NCBI RefSeq assembly: GCF_003943615.1
Contig: NZ_RJPZ01000003.1
Span: 171,437 to 226,648, forward strand
DNA length: 55,212 nt
Direction of reading: 5' to 3'
Source of the DNA: Streptococcus australis
GTDB lineage: Bacteria > Bacillota > Bacilli > Lactobacillales > Streptococcaceae
The position numbers and the translations under genes were made by a program. The notes below the pieces were generated by a model. That model saw nothing but the letters and a program-made list of their open reading frames with translations. It did not search any database and was not told the origin of the DNA. How positions within the stretch are numbered: position 1 is the stretch's first letter; each line of letters starts with the position of its first letter. Below are positions 1 to 8,864 of this stretch, one piece after another.

Positions 1-126
1 TACTTGGATCGGTAATTGGCTCACTTGTCGTGGTTTCTTCCTTACTTGGATCGGTAATTGGCTCACTTGTCGTGGTTTCTTCCTTACTTGGATCGGTAAT
101 TGGCTCACTTGTCGTAGTTTCATCCT
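1..126 (-). repeat. 42-bp tandem repeats in the dipeptidase tail
   Basis: Three units of 42 bp (1-42, 43-84, 85-126) are almost identical and code for the 14-residue unit SEPITDPSKEETTT. A degenerate unit follows up to about 165. The array continues beyond the window edge. Such Ser/Thr/Glu/Pro tails usually span the peptidoglycan before an LPXTG anchor. Confidence 0.9.
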
Positions 127-1753
127 TACTTAGCTCGGTACTTGGAGCTGTTGTCGTGGTTGTGTCCGTTGGATCCTTGTAATCATCTGGAAGAGATGCC
201 CGGTATGGATCATCCGTTCTACCTGCTTCTTTCAAGGTTGCTGAAAGCTCTGATTCGTATTGTTTAAATTGTTTGAACAGACGTTCAGAACGCGCTATTG
301 CTTCGGCAGTCACTCGATCCTCTGCCCCTTTTGCAGCTGCTTCATCAGCTTTCAAGGCAGCATATTTTGCATCACTCACTTTTTGTTCAATAATGAGCTG
401 TTCTTCTAGTGCTTTCCAGTGATTTTGGATAGATTTTCCAAAGAGATCTTGGTTATTGATGGCCATTTGGTCGATGTGCCAAACTGTCCAATACCATGAA
501 TTTGGATCATAAGTAGCTGTTTGAGGTTTAAAGGCTTCGTAAGTATCTTTTACGTTTCCATAGAACGGAACATAAGGGGTATTCCGTGAAGGACCCATTC
601 CTAGCCAAACTGTACCACCAAATGATTTTGGAAGGTTTGGATTGATTTGATAGACATGGGCATCGATAACATTTTCGTTTCCTAAAGCATATTTATATTG
701 GTCTTTACGAACAGTATCGTTGCTACCATCATCACCTTGCTTCTTAACACCAATTTGATCATCTGGTACAAAGCGTCCATTCAAGTGTTCAAAACGATTT
801 CGTTGCAATGCAAAAGCATCTTCTAAGGTGTATTTTTTGTTTGGATCGGTTGGTGAACGGAAGAGCTCATACTCATCATCCTCATAAGTAACTTTAGAGT
901 CTGGATCTAGCAAGGTGATTCCTGCATAGGTCCGTGAGCGGTCTCCTTCAGCATATTTCTCTGGGCCATAAGATTTAGCAATATGGAAGTTTCCATCTTT
1001 ATCAGTTTTGTAGTTGCCAGATTCCTTGGCTACTTTTTCAACATCTTTAGAGGCAATGACATTTTCAGTATCATTCAAATCAACATGACCTAGGTAGTAG
1101 GTATTTGCAAAGACTGCGTACTTATCTTCTGGCACCTTCACCGCTACATATTGGTGACCAGAAAGAATTTCCATATACCAAGTTTCATTTTGGTCTGCAA
1201 AGACCACCACGTTTCCTTCAGCTGAACCTTTTTCTTCGATAACTTTAGCCAGTAATTCAACCCCTTCACGGGCAGTTTTAACACGTGGTAAGATAACATC
1301 TAGCATAGCTGATTCTGGAAGTCCGTCAGCTTTCAAAGGATCCGTTGTCAAGACCTTCTTATTTGGGATAGCTGTCACTGTCGCAGTCATGGATACTCCG
1401 GCCTCATTAAAACCGTGTTCCCCGAAAGCACCATTGCTACCGTCACCACGAGCAGAGTCATAAGCAGCTGTGTATTTCATTTCGTTGGCAGCATGCGGGT
1501 AGGTGAATCCGTTGGATTCATCCTCGATTTTATCTCCCTCATTATAGTTCTTGGCATCGACAACAACATAGTTTTTGTTGTGTTTTCCGCCATTTGGATA
1601 ATAAGGATAGTCCTCAGTCCGACCAAAAAGGGTGGTACCATCCTTGGTTAACTGGCGACCAATAATAAACCCACAGCAGGCCTGAACGGCTTGAATTGGT
1701 AGGAGTAAGAACGTCATCGCTACCAAAGCTAGTTTAAACAACCATTTCTTCAT
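1..1753 (-). CDS. Secreted C69-family dipeptidase, 3' end outside window
   Basis: Reading from the ATG at 1751-1753, the protein opens with a signal peptide (MKKWLFKLALVAMTFLLLP...QA), then Ala-Cys-Cys-Gly-Phe at residues 25-29. In peptidase family C69 (Ntn fold) the cysteine exposed by processing is the nucleophile, so Cys26 is the likely catalytic residue. The segment GRQLTKDGTTLFGRTEDY that follows is typical of the family. The protein should hydrolyse di- or short peptides outside the membrane. After the catalytic domain (to about residue 480) come an Ala/Glu/Lys-rich helical stretch and a Thr/Ser/Glu repeat tail that runs off the window, where a wall-anchor signal would be expected. This start is preferred because the signal peptide begins here. 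A cre-like CcpA site lies upstream. Confidence 0.85.
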   Translation of the reverse strand, partial: MKKWLFKLALVAMTFLLLPIQAVQACCGFIIGRQLTKDGTTLFGRTEDYPYYPNGGKHNKNYVVVDAKNYNEGDKIEDESNGFTYPHAANEMKYTAAYDSARGDGSNGAFGEHGFNEAGVSMTATVTAIPNKKVLTTDPLKADGLPESAMLDVILPRVKTAREGVELLAKVIEEKGSAEGNVVVFADQNETWYMEILSGHQYVAVKVPEDKYAVFANTYYLGHVDLNDTENVIASKDVEKVAKESGNYKTDKDGNFHIAKSYGPEKYAEGDRSRTYAGITLLDPDSKVTYEDDEYELFRSPTDPNKKYTLEDAFALQRNRFEHLNGRFVPDDQIGVKKQGDDGSNDTVRKDQYKYALGNENVIDAHVYQINPNLPKSFGGTVWLGMGPSRNTPYVPFYGNVKDTYEAFKPQTATYDPNSWYWTVWHIDQMAINNQDLFGKSIQNHWKALEEQLIIEQKVSDAKYAALKADEAAAKGAEDRVTAEAIARSERLFKQFKQYESELSATLKEAGRTDDPYRASLPDDYKDPTDTTTTTAPSTELSKDETTTSEPITDPSKEETTTSEPITDPSKEETTTSEPITDPS

Positions 1754-1813
1754 CGCAAATCTCCTTTTTGCTTATTTTATGTCCTCAAGCGTTTTTTGGA
1801 CACAAGAAGGTTT

Positions 1814-1862
1814 TATATACCACCAGTCTACTCCTTTCCAATCAACATTGCAAGCGCTTTCT
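1814..1862 (-). promoter_or_regulatory. Promoter with cre site for the C69 dipeptidase
   Basis: On the minus strand, TTGGAA (1836-1841), a 16-bp spacer and TATATA (1814-1819) with an upstream TGG form an extended -10 promoter. The 15-mer TTGCAAGCGCTTTCT at 1848-1862 fits the CcpA cre consensus WTGNAANCGNWNNCW at every position. It lies just upstream of the -35, so carbon-source control is inferred; the position could suit activation or repression. Confidence 0.6.
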
Positions 1863-1933
1863 TTTTTACGTTTTTATTCATTTATTTGTGATATTTCTAG
1901 CTTTCTATATCATTTTTAAGAGATATATACAAA

Positions 1934-1957
1934 AAAACTGAGACTTCACTCAGTTTT
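1934..1957 (-). terminator. Terminator after the rhomboid gene
   Basis: AAAACTGAG and CTCAGTTTT form a perfect 9-bp stem with a 6-nt loop, followed on the minus strand by a run of T residues. It lies about 40 bp past the rhomboid stop codon. Confidence 0.8.
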
Positions 1958-1995
1958 CAGATAATTTACAAATGTGCTACAAATCCTTGGAAAGA

Positions 1996-2670
1996 CTAAG
2001 ATATAAGAGCCCAAGCATATAGAAGACCTGCAACAGCTGTATAAAGGAGCAGAGCTCCCAAGCGCCAGCTTTTTTTCACGCTATCTCGCTCACCATAGAC
2101 GGGAAAGACAAAGGATAGAATCCCTCCTCCTACCAAGCCTCCTAGGTGACCTGCTAGACTAATCCCGGGCATAAAGCTAAAGAGGATATTGACCAAGATC
2201 AATGAAGTATAACTTTGGCTCAGATACTGAATGTAGGGACTCCGAGCAATGAAGCGCAAACTGGCAATAGCCCCAAAGATACCGAACAAAGCGGTAGAAG
2301 CCCCAGCTGCGACGACTTCTGGAGAAAAGGCCAAGACAAAGAGATTCCCCATCAAGCCAGATAGCAGATAGAGGGCTAAGAAGGCCTTTGAGCCAAATAA
2401 ATCTTCAGCGATCCTTCCGAGGAAATAGAGGGTAACCATGTTTAAAACAAAATGCTGCAAGCCAATATGAACAAACATGGCAGCAAGCAAACGCCAGCTC
2501 TGAATCGGGTCTACTTGGATTTCATCTCCTAAGACACCCCCAAAATCATAAACAGTTTGGACAGATTCATAGTCAAAACCACGAAGTAGCAACATGGATA
2601 GAAAAACGCCAGTTGTTAATAGAAGCAAGCTACTGGTCACTGGGTATTTCTTATCAAATAGTTGATTCAT
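1996..2670 (-). CDS. Rhomboid-family intramembrane serine protease
   Basis: 224-residue multi-pass membrane protein. The rhomboid active-site signature GASTALFG (nucleophile Ser in GxS) and the later His of GHLGGLVGG, which completes the Ser-His dyad, are both visible. Rhomboids cleave transmembrane segments of membrane proteins in the bilayer; the substrate here is unknown. The open frame extends to 2700, but the ATG at 2668-2670 has an AAGGAGG ribosome-binding site 9 nt upstream (2680-2686). It also gives the usual streptococcal N-terminus MNQLFDKKYPVTS. It overlaps the 3' end of the upstream cyclo-ligase gene by 17 bp, so the two are translationally coupled. Confidence 0.9.
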   Translation of the reverse strand: MNQLFDKKYPVTSSLLLLTTGVFLSMLLLRGFDYESVQTVYDFGGVLGDEIQVDPIQSWRLLAAMFVHIGLQHFVLNMVTLYFLGRIAEDLFGSKAFLALYLLSGLMGNLFVLAFSPEVVAAGASTALFGIFGAIASLRFIARSPYIQYLSQSYTSLILVNILFSFMPGISLAGHLGGLVGGGILSFVFPVYGERDSVKKSWRLGALLLYTAVAGLLYAWALIS

Positions 2671-3199
2671 CCACAAGAACCTCCTTAACAGGGACATCAT
2701 GGGGAGCAGGTGTAAAGTCTACTTCTTGGCAAGCATAGATGGTGCTGACGGTCGCCCCGTCATAATCTGCCAAATAGCGATCGTAATAGCCTCCTCCATA
2801 ACCCAGCCGATAGCCATCCTTTTGAAAGGCTACTCCAGGAACATGGATCAAATCAATCTCCGACTTATCGATTGCTTGGCTCCCATCCTCTGGTTCCAAG
2901 AGGCCAAAAGATGTTTGTTTCAACTTCTGCGAATCATAGGCCACAAATTCCATGCGTCCTTTTGGATAGGTTTTTGGAATGACGACCTGCTTGCCATCTG
3001 CTTGAACTGCAGCAATCAGAATACTCGTATTCACCTCATGCGGGAAGGACAAATAGGTCGCTATAACACTTGCTTCTTGGTAAGCTGACAAAGAGCGTAA
3101 ACGCTGGATCAAGGCTTGATCGGCCCTTCGCTTGGTCTCCGACTCCAAACCTCTCATCTTCTTCAACACACTTTTTCGAATACTTGCTTTCATTTCCAT
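2654..3199 (-). CDS. 5-formyltetrahydrofolate cyclo-ligase
   Basis: 181 residues, the usual family length. It converts 5-formyl-THF to 5,10-methenyl-THF with ATP, returning the storage folate to the one-carbon pool in the cytoplasm. Motifs seen include the N-terminal KASIRKSVLKKM and the C-terminal GVAFQKDGYRLGYGGGYYDRYL, the nucleotide/folate loop typical of MTHFS (FAU1/YgfA family). It starts 6 bp after the deacetylase stop codon and overlaps the rhomboid gene, so it belongs to the dapH operon. A second ATG two codons downstream is an alternative start. Confidence 0.92.
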   Translation of the reverse strand: MEMKASIRKSVLKKMRGLESETKRRADQALIQRLRSLSAYQEASVIATYLSFPHEVNTSILIAAVQADGKQVVIPKTYPKGRMEFVAYDSQKLKQTSFGLLEPEDGSQAIDKSEIDLIHVPGVAFQKDGYRLGYGGGYYDRYLADYDGATVSTIYACQEVDFTPAPHDVPVKEVLVDESTI

Positions 3200-3205
3200 C
3201 TTTCT

Positions 3206-4339
3206 TTATTGGTTAGCTTTCATTTGTAAGAAAGGACTAATAGCCTTTACACCGAAGGACAGGGCTTCTTCCTTGGGACTCATCTGGGGGTGGTGGAGGG
3301 CATAAGGGCTGTCCACTCCCAACCAGAACATGACCCCATCCACTTTTGATAAGAGGTAAGCGAAATCCTCTCCGGTCATCGCAGGAAGGATATCAATCAA
3401 GGTGACATCTTCTTCTTGATCAAAGAAGGTCATCAACTCATCTGCCAAGTCTGGATTATTTTCTACCGGCAAATAGCCCCCCTGCTTGAGTTCCAGTTCT
3501 AAGTCCATATCAAAAGCAGCTGCAACTCCTCTCGCAATCGTCTCGAGTCGCTTCTGGGTCAAGAGGTTCATTTCCATGGTCAGGGTCCGAATCGTCCCAT
3601 GCAGAAAGGCCGTCTCCGCAATGACATTATTGGTCGTCCCCGCATGCATAGAACCGAAGGTCACAACTGCTCCCTCGATAGGATCAACATTGCGACTAAC
3701 AATGGTTTGAACCTGGGTGACAAAATAGCTGGCAGCAACCAAGGCATCCTTGGCTTCATGCGGAAAAGCAGCGTGTCCTCCTTTTCCTTTAAAGGTCAGC
3801 TTCACTTCACAGGTCCCTGCAAAGAGGGTCCCCCGATTGGTCGCAATCTCACCTACCTTTAAGTCTGGACGGACATGAAGGCCGTAGAATTGGTCAGGCA
3901 ACCAGTCTCCAAAGGCTCCATCCTCATACATGAGCATGCCTCCAGCTTCATTTTCCTCAGCCGGTTGAAAGAGGAACAAGAGATTGTTCTTAGGTTGTAC
4001 TTGGACCAGTTGCTCCAACAAGCCCAAGGCTAAGGTCATGTGGATATCATGGCCACAGGCATGCATCCGACCTTCGTGGCGGGACGCAAAGTCAAGACCA
4101 GTCTGCTCAACAATAGGCAGTCCATCAATATCCGTCCGCCAGCCAATAGTCTTTTCGGGATTGGATCCCTTCAGAAAAACCAGGATGCCCGTCCGCCAGG
4201 TCCGTTGCTCGACGAACTCTTTTCCCTCGGTGATTTCTGCGATGCGCTCCAAAAGATAGGCTTGTGTTTTAAATTCTTCTAGTCCAATTTCTGGGATTTG
4301 ATGCAGGTCCCGTCGAATCTTTACTAAATCAAGTGTCAT
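3206..4339 (-). CDS. dapL: N-acetyldiaminopimelate deacetylase (M20 amidohydrolase)
   Basis: 377 residues from the ATG at 4337-4339, preceded by AGAGGA; this removes a 20-residue low-complexity extension present in the longer open frame and matches the family length. M20D metal-ligand motifs are present: [11 protein letters not shown] near the start, [22 protein letters not shown] and [11 protein letters not shown]. The enzyme removes acetate from N-acetyl-LL-diaminopimelate in the acetylase branch of lysine/DAP synthesis. The direct neighbour of dapH upstream supports this over a generic amidohydrolase. Symbol follows the Bacillus use of dapL. Confidence 0.88.
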   Translation of the reverse strand: MTLDLVKIRRDLHQIPEIGLEEFKTQAYLLERIAEITEGKEFVEQRTWRTGILVFLKGSNPEKTIGWRTDIDGLPIVEQTGLDFASRHEGRMHACGHDIHMTLALGLLEQLVQVQPKNNLLFLFQPAEENEAGGMLMYEDGAFGDWLPDQFYGLHVRPDLKVGEIATNRGTLFAGTCEVKLTFKGKGGHAAFPHEAKDALVAASYFVTQVQTIVSRNVDPIEGAVVTFGSMHAGTTNNVIAETAFLHGTIRTLTMEMNLLTQKRLETIARGVAAAFDMDLELELKQGGYLPVENNPDLADELMTFFDQEEDVTLIDILPAMTGEDFAYLLSKVDGVMFWLGVDSPYALHHPQMSPKEEALSFGVKAISPFLQMKANQ

Positions 4340-4402
4340 ATCCGTCTTCCTCTTTTGAGAAGAAGCCGAGGTATCCCCCAGCTTCCTTTTCTTATTCATC
4401 TA

Positions 4403-5101
4403 TTAAAGGTTACGCAAGGCATCCTCAAGTGCTGTTTTTTGTTGCGTCTGCTCGTCAATGATCTTGATCACGCGCGCAGGTACACCAGCTACTACCACAT
4501 TTTCAGGGACATCCTGGGTAACAATCGCACCCGCCGCTACGACAGAGCCATTACCAACTTGAACTCCTTCGATGACGACAGCATTGGCTCCCACCAAGAC
4601 GTTATCCCCGATTCGGACTGGTTCTGCAGAGGCTGGCTCAATGACCCCAGCTAGGACCGCTCCTGCTCCGATGTGGCTGTTTTTACCAACTGTTGCACGG
4701 CCACCAAGAATGGCTCCCATGTCGATCATGGTCCCTGCACCAATTTCAGCACCGATATTGATGACGGCTCCCATCATGATCACCGCATTGTCTTCAATAG
4801 TCACCTGATCTCGAATGATCGCACCCGGTTCAATCCGAGCATTCAAATAACGCTTGTCCAGCAAAGGTACCGCTGAATTGCGACCATCTTGCTCTACGAT
4901 GTAATCTTTATTTTCTGTTAAGTTAACAAGAAGGGGCTCAATCTCTTTCCAGTCTCCAAATAGGACATTGCCTAGTTTCACAACGGATGCTGGAAGATCT
5001 CCTGCCAGTTCCCCTTCAAAAGTTACTTTAACATTGGTTTTCTTTTCTGCATTGCCGATAAAGGCGATAATCTCTTGTGCAGTCATTTTTTGTGCAGTCA
5101 T
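4403..5101 (-). CDS. dapH: Tetrahydrodipicolinate N-acetyltransferase
   Basis: 232 residues. The C-terminal half is a left-handed parallel beta-helix of hexapeptide repeats (about residues 90-205, many I/V-G-x-x-x-x units such as [19 protein letters not shown]). The N-terminal part is the DapH-specific domain. It acetylates tetrahydrodipicolinate using acetyl-CoA in lysine/diaminopimelate biosynthesis. The start has AAGAGG placed well upstream. The N-terminus repeats MTAQ twice, so an internal start at the second Met is possible. It is first gene of an operon with the deacetylase, folate cyclo-ligase and rhomboid. Confidence 0.93.
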   Translation of the reverse strand: MTAQKMTAQEIIAFIGNAEKKTNVKVTFEGELAGDLPASVVKLGNVLFGDWKEIEPLLVNLTENKDYIVEQDGRNSAVPLLDKRYLNARIEPGAIIRDQVTIEDNAVIMMGAVINIGAEIGAGTMIDMGAILGGRATVGKNSHIGAGAVLAGVIEPASAEPVRIGDNVLVGANAVVIEGVQVGNGSVVAAGAIVTQDVPENVVVAGVPARVIKIIDEQTQQKTALEDALRNL

Positions 5102-5172
5102 GGCAATACCTCTTGTTCTATGTAGTCAGTCCTCTAGGAAGATAGGCTCCTTTTGAACTCTTTGATTTTACT

Positions 5173-5181
5173 ATTATAGCA
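5173..5181 (-). promoter_or_regulatory. Extended -10 promoter of the dapH operon
   Basis: Minus-strand TGCTATAAT (TG-N-TATAAT). The -35 region is weak (TTAATG). It lies about 70 bp before the dapH start and directly after the stop of the next upstream gene. Confidence 0.6.
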
Positions 5182-5207
5182 TAATTTAACGGACACATTA
5201 AATCACG

Positions 5208-6188
5208 CTATGGTTTCTTTTTAACAGCTATTCCTTTTAGATACCACTGCTCGGAATTTTCCTCGAAATTTAGGGAAACTAGTTCATTGTCTACTGTTGA
5301 ATAGGAGAGGGTGCAGGAGTATACTTTCTGAGAAGATGAGATGGAAAAATGTGTGACTTCAGGAGTTCCCATTTGAGAAATAACGTCATGAATTTCCTGT
5401 CCATCTTGAGAAAAGAGAGCTCTAAATTCTTCTGTTGTTTTGGTCGGCTCTCCTAAAGAATTACCGTAATATCCCATATAGATATTAGTGACCCTATACT
5501 CATTGTCATGTCCCAATAGATTAAAACTGACATTTCCACGATTATCCGGTAGTTCATATTGTAAGGTAATTCCCCGATTGTCTGCACTTACATTAGAAAA
5601 AAAACCTCTTTTGGCTTTTCCATACTGATTCACAAGTTCTTCTGCGGTCACATTGGATAATTTATTTTTTTGACTGAGAACTAATAACTCGTCAAAATTA
5701 AAGTCACGAATCCCATTATCTCCATCTATATAAGGGGAATTTTCGGCAGTCAATTGTCCCGATTTCATATCTGACTCACTCTTCTCTTCCTTTGTTGAGC
5801 TAGAAGATTCTGATGTTTGGCTAGAGGAGGCAGATGATTGTTTAGAGGATCTCGAACTGAAAGAATGGCGGTCCTGTTTCTTACTTACTGGGGTATCCTG
5901 CTCTGTCTTTTGGGAAGATTGACTCACATAGCCAATTACCCCAATTATAAAAGTAAAGAGAAGAATCACCCCCACGCCAGCTACTAGAAGCGAACCGAAA
6001 CGAGGCAAGCCTGATCCACGAAAAGCGTCCTCACGGACACTTCTCTTCACTCCTTTTTGATAGCTCCGAAGACTGGGACTTTCAAAAGCTTCTCCTTCAG
6101 GTCCACGATCCGAAAAGACTTCAGACACTTCACGATTCCTACTTGGGAACCTAGACCATTCTCTTTGAATCTGTCTATCTTTTTCCAT
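5208..6188 (-). CDS. Membrane-anchored tandem BLIP/BamE-like domain protein (cluster member 5)
   Basis: 326 residues, no recognised function. About 75 charged cytoplasmic residues precede one transmembrane segment (LLVAGVGVILLFTFIIGVIGYV), then a Ser/Lys-rich linker. Two related domains follow (about 150-240 and 245-326), each beginning with a helix such as VTAEELVNQYGKAKRG or IHDVISQMGTPE and followed by strands ending in Y-x-V/L-x-x-I. This helix-then-sheet layout resembles the BLIP and SmpA/BamE fold. It is last of a minus-strand set of three genes, 21 bp after its neighbour, with AAGGGA as ribosome-binding site. The fold assignment is an inference from pattern only. Confidence 0.75.
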   Translation of the reverse strand: MEKDRQIQREWSRFPSRNREVSEVFSDRGPEGEAFESPSLRSYQKGVKRSVREDAFRGSGLPRFGSLLVAGVGVILLFTFIIGVIGYVSQSSQKTEQDTPVSKKQDRHSFSSRSSKQSSASSSQTSESSSSTKEEKSESDMKSGQLTAENSPYIDGDNGIRDFNFDELLVLSQKNKLSNVTAEELVNQYGKAKRGFFSNVSADNRGITLQYELPDNRGNVSFNLLGHDNEYRVTNIYMGYYGNSLGEPTKTTEEFRALFSQDGQEIHDVISQMGTPEVTHFSISSSQKVYSCTLSYSTVDNELVSLNFEENSEQWYLKGIAVKKKP

Positions 6189-6209
6189 TCCATTTTCCCT
6201 TCTATTTAC

Positions 6210-6947
6210 TTACATTTGTTTTTTAGGGTCTAGTTGACGCTTACGCAACAAGTAATAGGAATCCTCTACCTGTTCAAGCACCAATAAATAAGTTTCCCCC
6301 TTCTCATCCTGATAGGACAGTTGAAAGCCTTCCTGATCAGGGCCGATTTGGCGTCGGACAAGGGATTGTAAGCCCTGATAGCTACCTAGAAGTGCCTTCA
6401 AATCTATCTTTTCTCCAGGTTCTAAGCTCTGATAAACTCTTTCTGAAAAAACTTTTTTCCCATCCCGATCGAGATTGGCCAGACTCGCATCAATCTCTTC
6501 TAACAGATAGCTACCATCAACCCCCTTGCTAAAAAGCAAACGGATGGATGACCCCTTGCCTCTGTCGTCCCATCGATAGAGCAGGGAGAGACTGGGCTGT
6601 TTACTTGCTGCAGATTGAATGAGGACTTTCTCTTGCGGATGTCCCATCTCCTTCAGAAGGGTCTCCAGGCGACTTCCAGTCTGCTTTAGGCTACTGTTTT
6701 GGTTCTTTATCGACAGAGGGAAATGTTCGATCTGATCCAAGGTCCATGACGAATCCTTTTTTTCATTCGTTTCTTTCAAGAGTCGCTCCCCTTGAAATTC
6801 TTTCGCTTTAAAAGTTGATAAGTTCCTTATTTCATTTATGGCTGTAGAATTTTTCTGCGGATGACTAAGGACCTCTAGACCCATCCCTAAGAGGAGCGCC
6901 AGCAGCAGGAGACCAGGAATTTTTAGCTTCTTGATGACTGTATCCAT
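6210..6947 (-). CDS. Membrane-anchored tandem-domain protein (cluster member 4)
   Basis: 245 residues. A short cytoplasmic start (MDTVIKKLKIP) leads into one transmembrane or uncleaved signal segment (GLLLLALLLGMGLEVL). Two repeats of a helix-plus-sheet unit follow: SRLETLLKEMGHPQEK with SLLYRWDD...YLLEEI, and IDLKALLGSYQG with GFQLSYQDEK...SYYLLRKR. The layout matches its four neighbours but sequence identity is low. Strong site AAGGAGG precedes the ATG; 10 bp separate it from the gene before. Function unknown; the location is probably the outer face of the membrane. Confidence 0.75.
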   Translation of the reverse strand: MDTVIKKLKIPGLLLLALLLGMGLEVLSHPQKNSTAINEIRNLSTFKAKEFQGERLLKETNEKKDSSWTLDQIEHFPLSIKNQNSSLKQTGSRLETLLKEMGHPQEKVLIQSAASKQPSLSLLYRWDDRGKGSSIRLLFSKGVDGSYLLEEIDASLANLDRDGKKVFSERVYQSLEPGEKIDLKALLGSYQGLQSLVRRQIGPDQEGFQLSYQDEKGETYLLVLEQVEDSYYLLRKRQLDPKKQM

Positions 6948-6957
6948 TTACTCCTCC

Positions 6958-7689
6958 TTATTCGACCTTGACTAAATGATAGCGAGCATCTTTTTGGGGT
7001 TGCAAAGTGAGAAAGACCAGACCCTCTTGTGCACGGTAGGTCAAAACCAAAACTGTCTTTCCATCCTTATGATTCAAAAGCAATGATTGTGGCAAGCCGA
7101 CCTTTTGTAAAATGTCTTCTAGTTTCATGCCTGTTTTCTCTTTCCCACTAGCAAGACTGGTCAGGACCGCCTTTTTCAGCTGTTTACTTTCTAAATTGTG
7201 CTTAGAGCTTGGTTGATAGCCCTGAATAGCGGTCAGATAGTAACCATCCCTCATATGGGTAAATTCAAATTGGTATCTATCTCGACCATCTTGTGTCGTC
7301 CCATAGCTGAGCCGAAGGAGTTGCGTTCTAGCTTTTGATTCAAGCCGAGCCTGCTTGGCTCCCCCTAATTTTTCGACCAGGGTCTCTGGGGTCGTCCCCT
7401 TGGTGCTTGGCACAAGAGTCGCATCTCCTATTTTAAACTCCAGCAATTTCTCCAAATTCACCCCAACTTCTGGGCGATCTGATTTCGCTAGGAAGTCCTT
7501 CAGATAGACTTCTTCCTTACTAAAGGTCACTTGCCGGTCTGGACTTAGCTGGTCTTGTGGTCTCCCAGAAGCAGCGAGTCCATAGCCTACTCCCAGCATT
7601 CCGAGAATCCCTATAATAATCCCTCTTTTTTGGATGAAAGCTAAGAGGGTCTTCAGATGTTTTCTTGTTATTTCCTTTACATTATCCAT
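6958..7689 (-). CDS. Membrane-anchored tandem-domain protein (cluster member 3)
   Basis: About 243 residues from ATG 7687-7689. An in-frame TTG at 7722 has no better claim, and the purine-rich AAGGGA sits rather far from the ATG, so the start is uncertain. A hydrophobic segment (GIIIGILGMLGVGYGLAA) is followed by two tandem domains: TPETLVEKLGGAKQARL with LLRLSYG..., and SGKEKTGMKLEDILQKVGLPQSLL with TVLVLTYRAQEG. The motif G-x-x-x-TG-x-x-x-x-D/E-V/I-L is shared with the members at 8040 and 8865. First gene of a three-gene unit behind an extended -10 promoter at 7757. Confidence 0.72.
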   Translation of the reverse strand: MDNVKEITRKHLKTLLAFIQKRGIIIGILGMLGVGYGLAASGRPQDQLSPDRQVTFSKEEVYLKDFLAKSDRPEVGVNLEKLLEFKIGDATLVPSTKGTTPETLVEKLGGAKQARLESKARTQLLRLSYGTTQDGRDRYQFEFTHMRDGYYLTAIQGYQPSSKHNLESKQLKKAVLTSLASGKEKTGMKLEDILQKVGLPQSLLLNHKDGKTVLVLTYRAQEGLVFLTLQPQKDARYHLVKVE

Positions 7690-7756
7690 TCTGCAATCGT
7701 ATCTGTATCCCTTTCCTTCCAACTGTTTACCCCTGTTTCCTATGGTAACATATCCT

Positions 7757-7765
7757 ACTATACCA
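7757..7765 (-). promoter_or_regulatory. Extended -10 promoter of the 7689-5208 gene set
   Basis: Minus-strand TGGTATAGT. The surrounding TTTATGGTATAGTAG differs at one base from the promoter of the other cluster unit (10092-10106 region), suggesting common regulation. Confidence 0.55.
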
Positions 7766-7793
7766 TAAATAGCCCGTCCTCGCTAGAATAGAG

Positions 7794-7973
7794 AAGAGGC
7801 TGGGACAAAAGTCCTAGCCTCTCAATTGTCTTTGGATTGTCGAGCAAGACGCAGTGGTTGAGTGGGCTCTACTACGCTGATTTCATCAGCTTTTACAGTC
7901 CTACTCAACTGTGCGGAGGTGGGACGACGAAATCGAATTCTAACCAATTACCGATTTCTGTCCCACTCTCTTT
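7794..7973 (+). repeat. 180-bp dispersed repeat, copy A
   Basis: Begins AAGAGGCTGGGAC and ends CCCACTCTCTTT, giving imperfect inverted-repeat ends. It lies 3' of the gene at 8040-8843 and upstream of the gene at 6958. It is the only full copy not between convergent genes. A short open frame inside is shared by all copies and is not considered a gene. Confidence 0.9.
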
Positions 7974-8039
7974 TTCTAGCATTAGGAAAGTTGATTTTTT
8001 CTCTTCCCCTACCATTGTGAGGCAGAAAAGTGACCGATC

Positions 8040-8843
8040 TTAGTCATCGCCTTTTTTAGCAAGAAGGAAATCTCCATCTGATTGTTTCACAAAAGTCAAC
8101 TTATATTGGTCTGTCGTTGAGGATTTAAAACGGATTGTCATGGTAGTAACAATATCGTGAGTTTTATAGTCTTCATCTGCAGACAAAGAGAGAGAATAAA
8201 TAGTATTATCTTTCAAGACTTCCTTGTAAGAAACCCCATCCTTACCAGTTTTGGAATCCCCGACTTTAAGCTTGTCATAGTAAGAAGAAGTCATGAAATT
8301 GTCCTCAGCTTCGTTATAATCCCCTGAATAATAGAGGTCCTGTAAATAATAGGTATCTCCCTCTTTCTTAAAGGTCAATCTCATATCACGAACGGTATGG
8401 TATTGAGAATAGGTATCATCCTGATCTTCTTTTAACTCGCCCCACTCTAAATCAATGAGATCTCTTCTAAATGAACCTTGTAAAGCTTTTCCGTGCTTAT
8501 CCACAACATCTTCAATGGATGTTCCCAAATTTGAAGTTGAGTAAGTACCAAGCTCGAGGTCAGCCAAATCAGTAATGTTCCATGTGAAATCAGTATCTTC
8601 TGGATCAATATACTTTCCAGACTGATCGCGTTTTGATTCCCCTGCATCAGCTTTCGGATGAAGGGCAGGATAGGAACTTTTAGCACTATTTGCTGCACCC
8701 ATAGAATGGCCGACGAAGAGACCGATAATGACTCCTAAGACGGCAAAACCACTAATACAAGCAATTAACAGACCTTTCCCTGGCTTCTTCTGATCACCAG
8801 TTTCTGGCACACCAAATGGTGCCTGTGATTGATTCGTATTCAT
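8040..8843 (-). CDS. Membrane-anchored tandem BLIP/BamE-like domain protein (cluster member 2)
   Basis: 267 residues. A short cytoplasmic start (MNTNQSQAPFGVPETG) shares the PFG motif with the repeat region of the gene upstream. One transmembrane segment (LLIACISGFAVLGVIIGLFVG) follows, then two extracellular domains. Domain 1 carries TSIEDVVDKHGKALQGS...LEWGE...TYYLQDLYYSG. Domain 2 carries LKVGDSKTGKDGVSYKEVL...KLTFVKQSDGDFLLAK. Domain 2 is clearly homologous to that of the 378-residue neighbour (G-D-x-K-TGK-x-G and the final QxDGDFL). The gap to the upstream gene is 21 bp, so they form one operon. No enzymatic residues are recognisable. Confidence 0.8.
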   Translation of the reverse strand: MNTNQSQAPFGVPETGDQKKPGKGLLIACISGFAVLGVIIGLFVGHSMGAANSAKSSYPALHPKADAGESKRDQSGKYIDPEDTDFTWNITDLADLELGTYSTSNLGTSIEDVVDKHGKALQGSFRRDLIDLEWGELKEDQDDTYSQYHTVRDMRLTFKKEGDTYYLQDLYYSGDYNEAEDNFMTSSYYDKLKVGDSKTGKDGVSYKEVLKDNTIYSLSLSADEDYKTHDIVTTMTIRFKSSTTDQYKLTFVKQSDGDFLLAKKGDD

Positions 8844-8864
8844 CTTTCATCTATCTCCTCTATA

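Noticed and set aside
1..126. Tandem repeats as a CRISPR array
   Set aside because: Units are directly adjacent without spacers and are in frame with the dipeptidase. No CRISPR array or cas gene was seen in the window.
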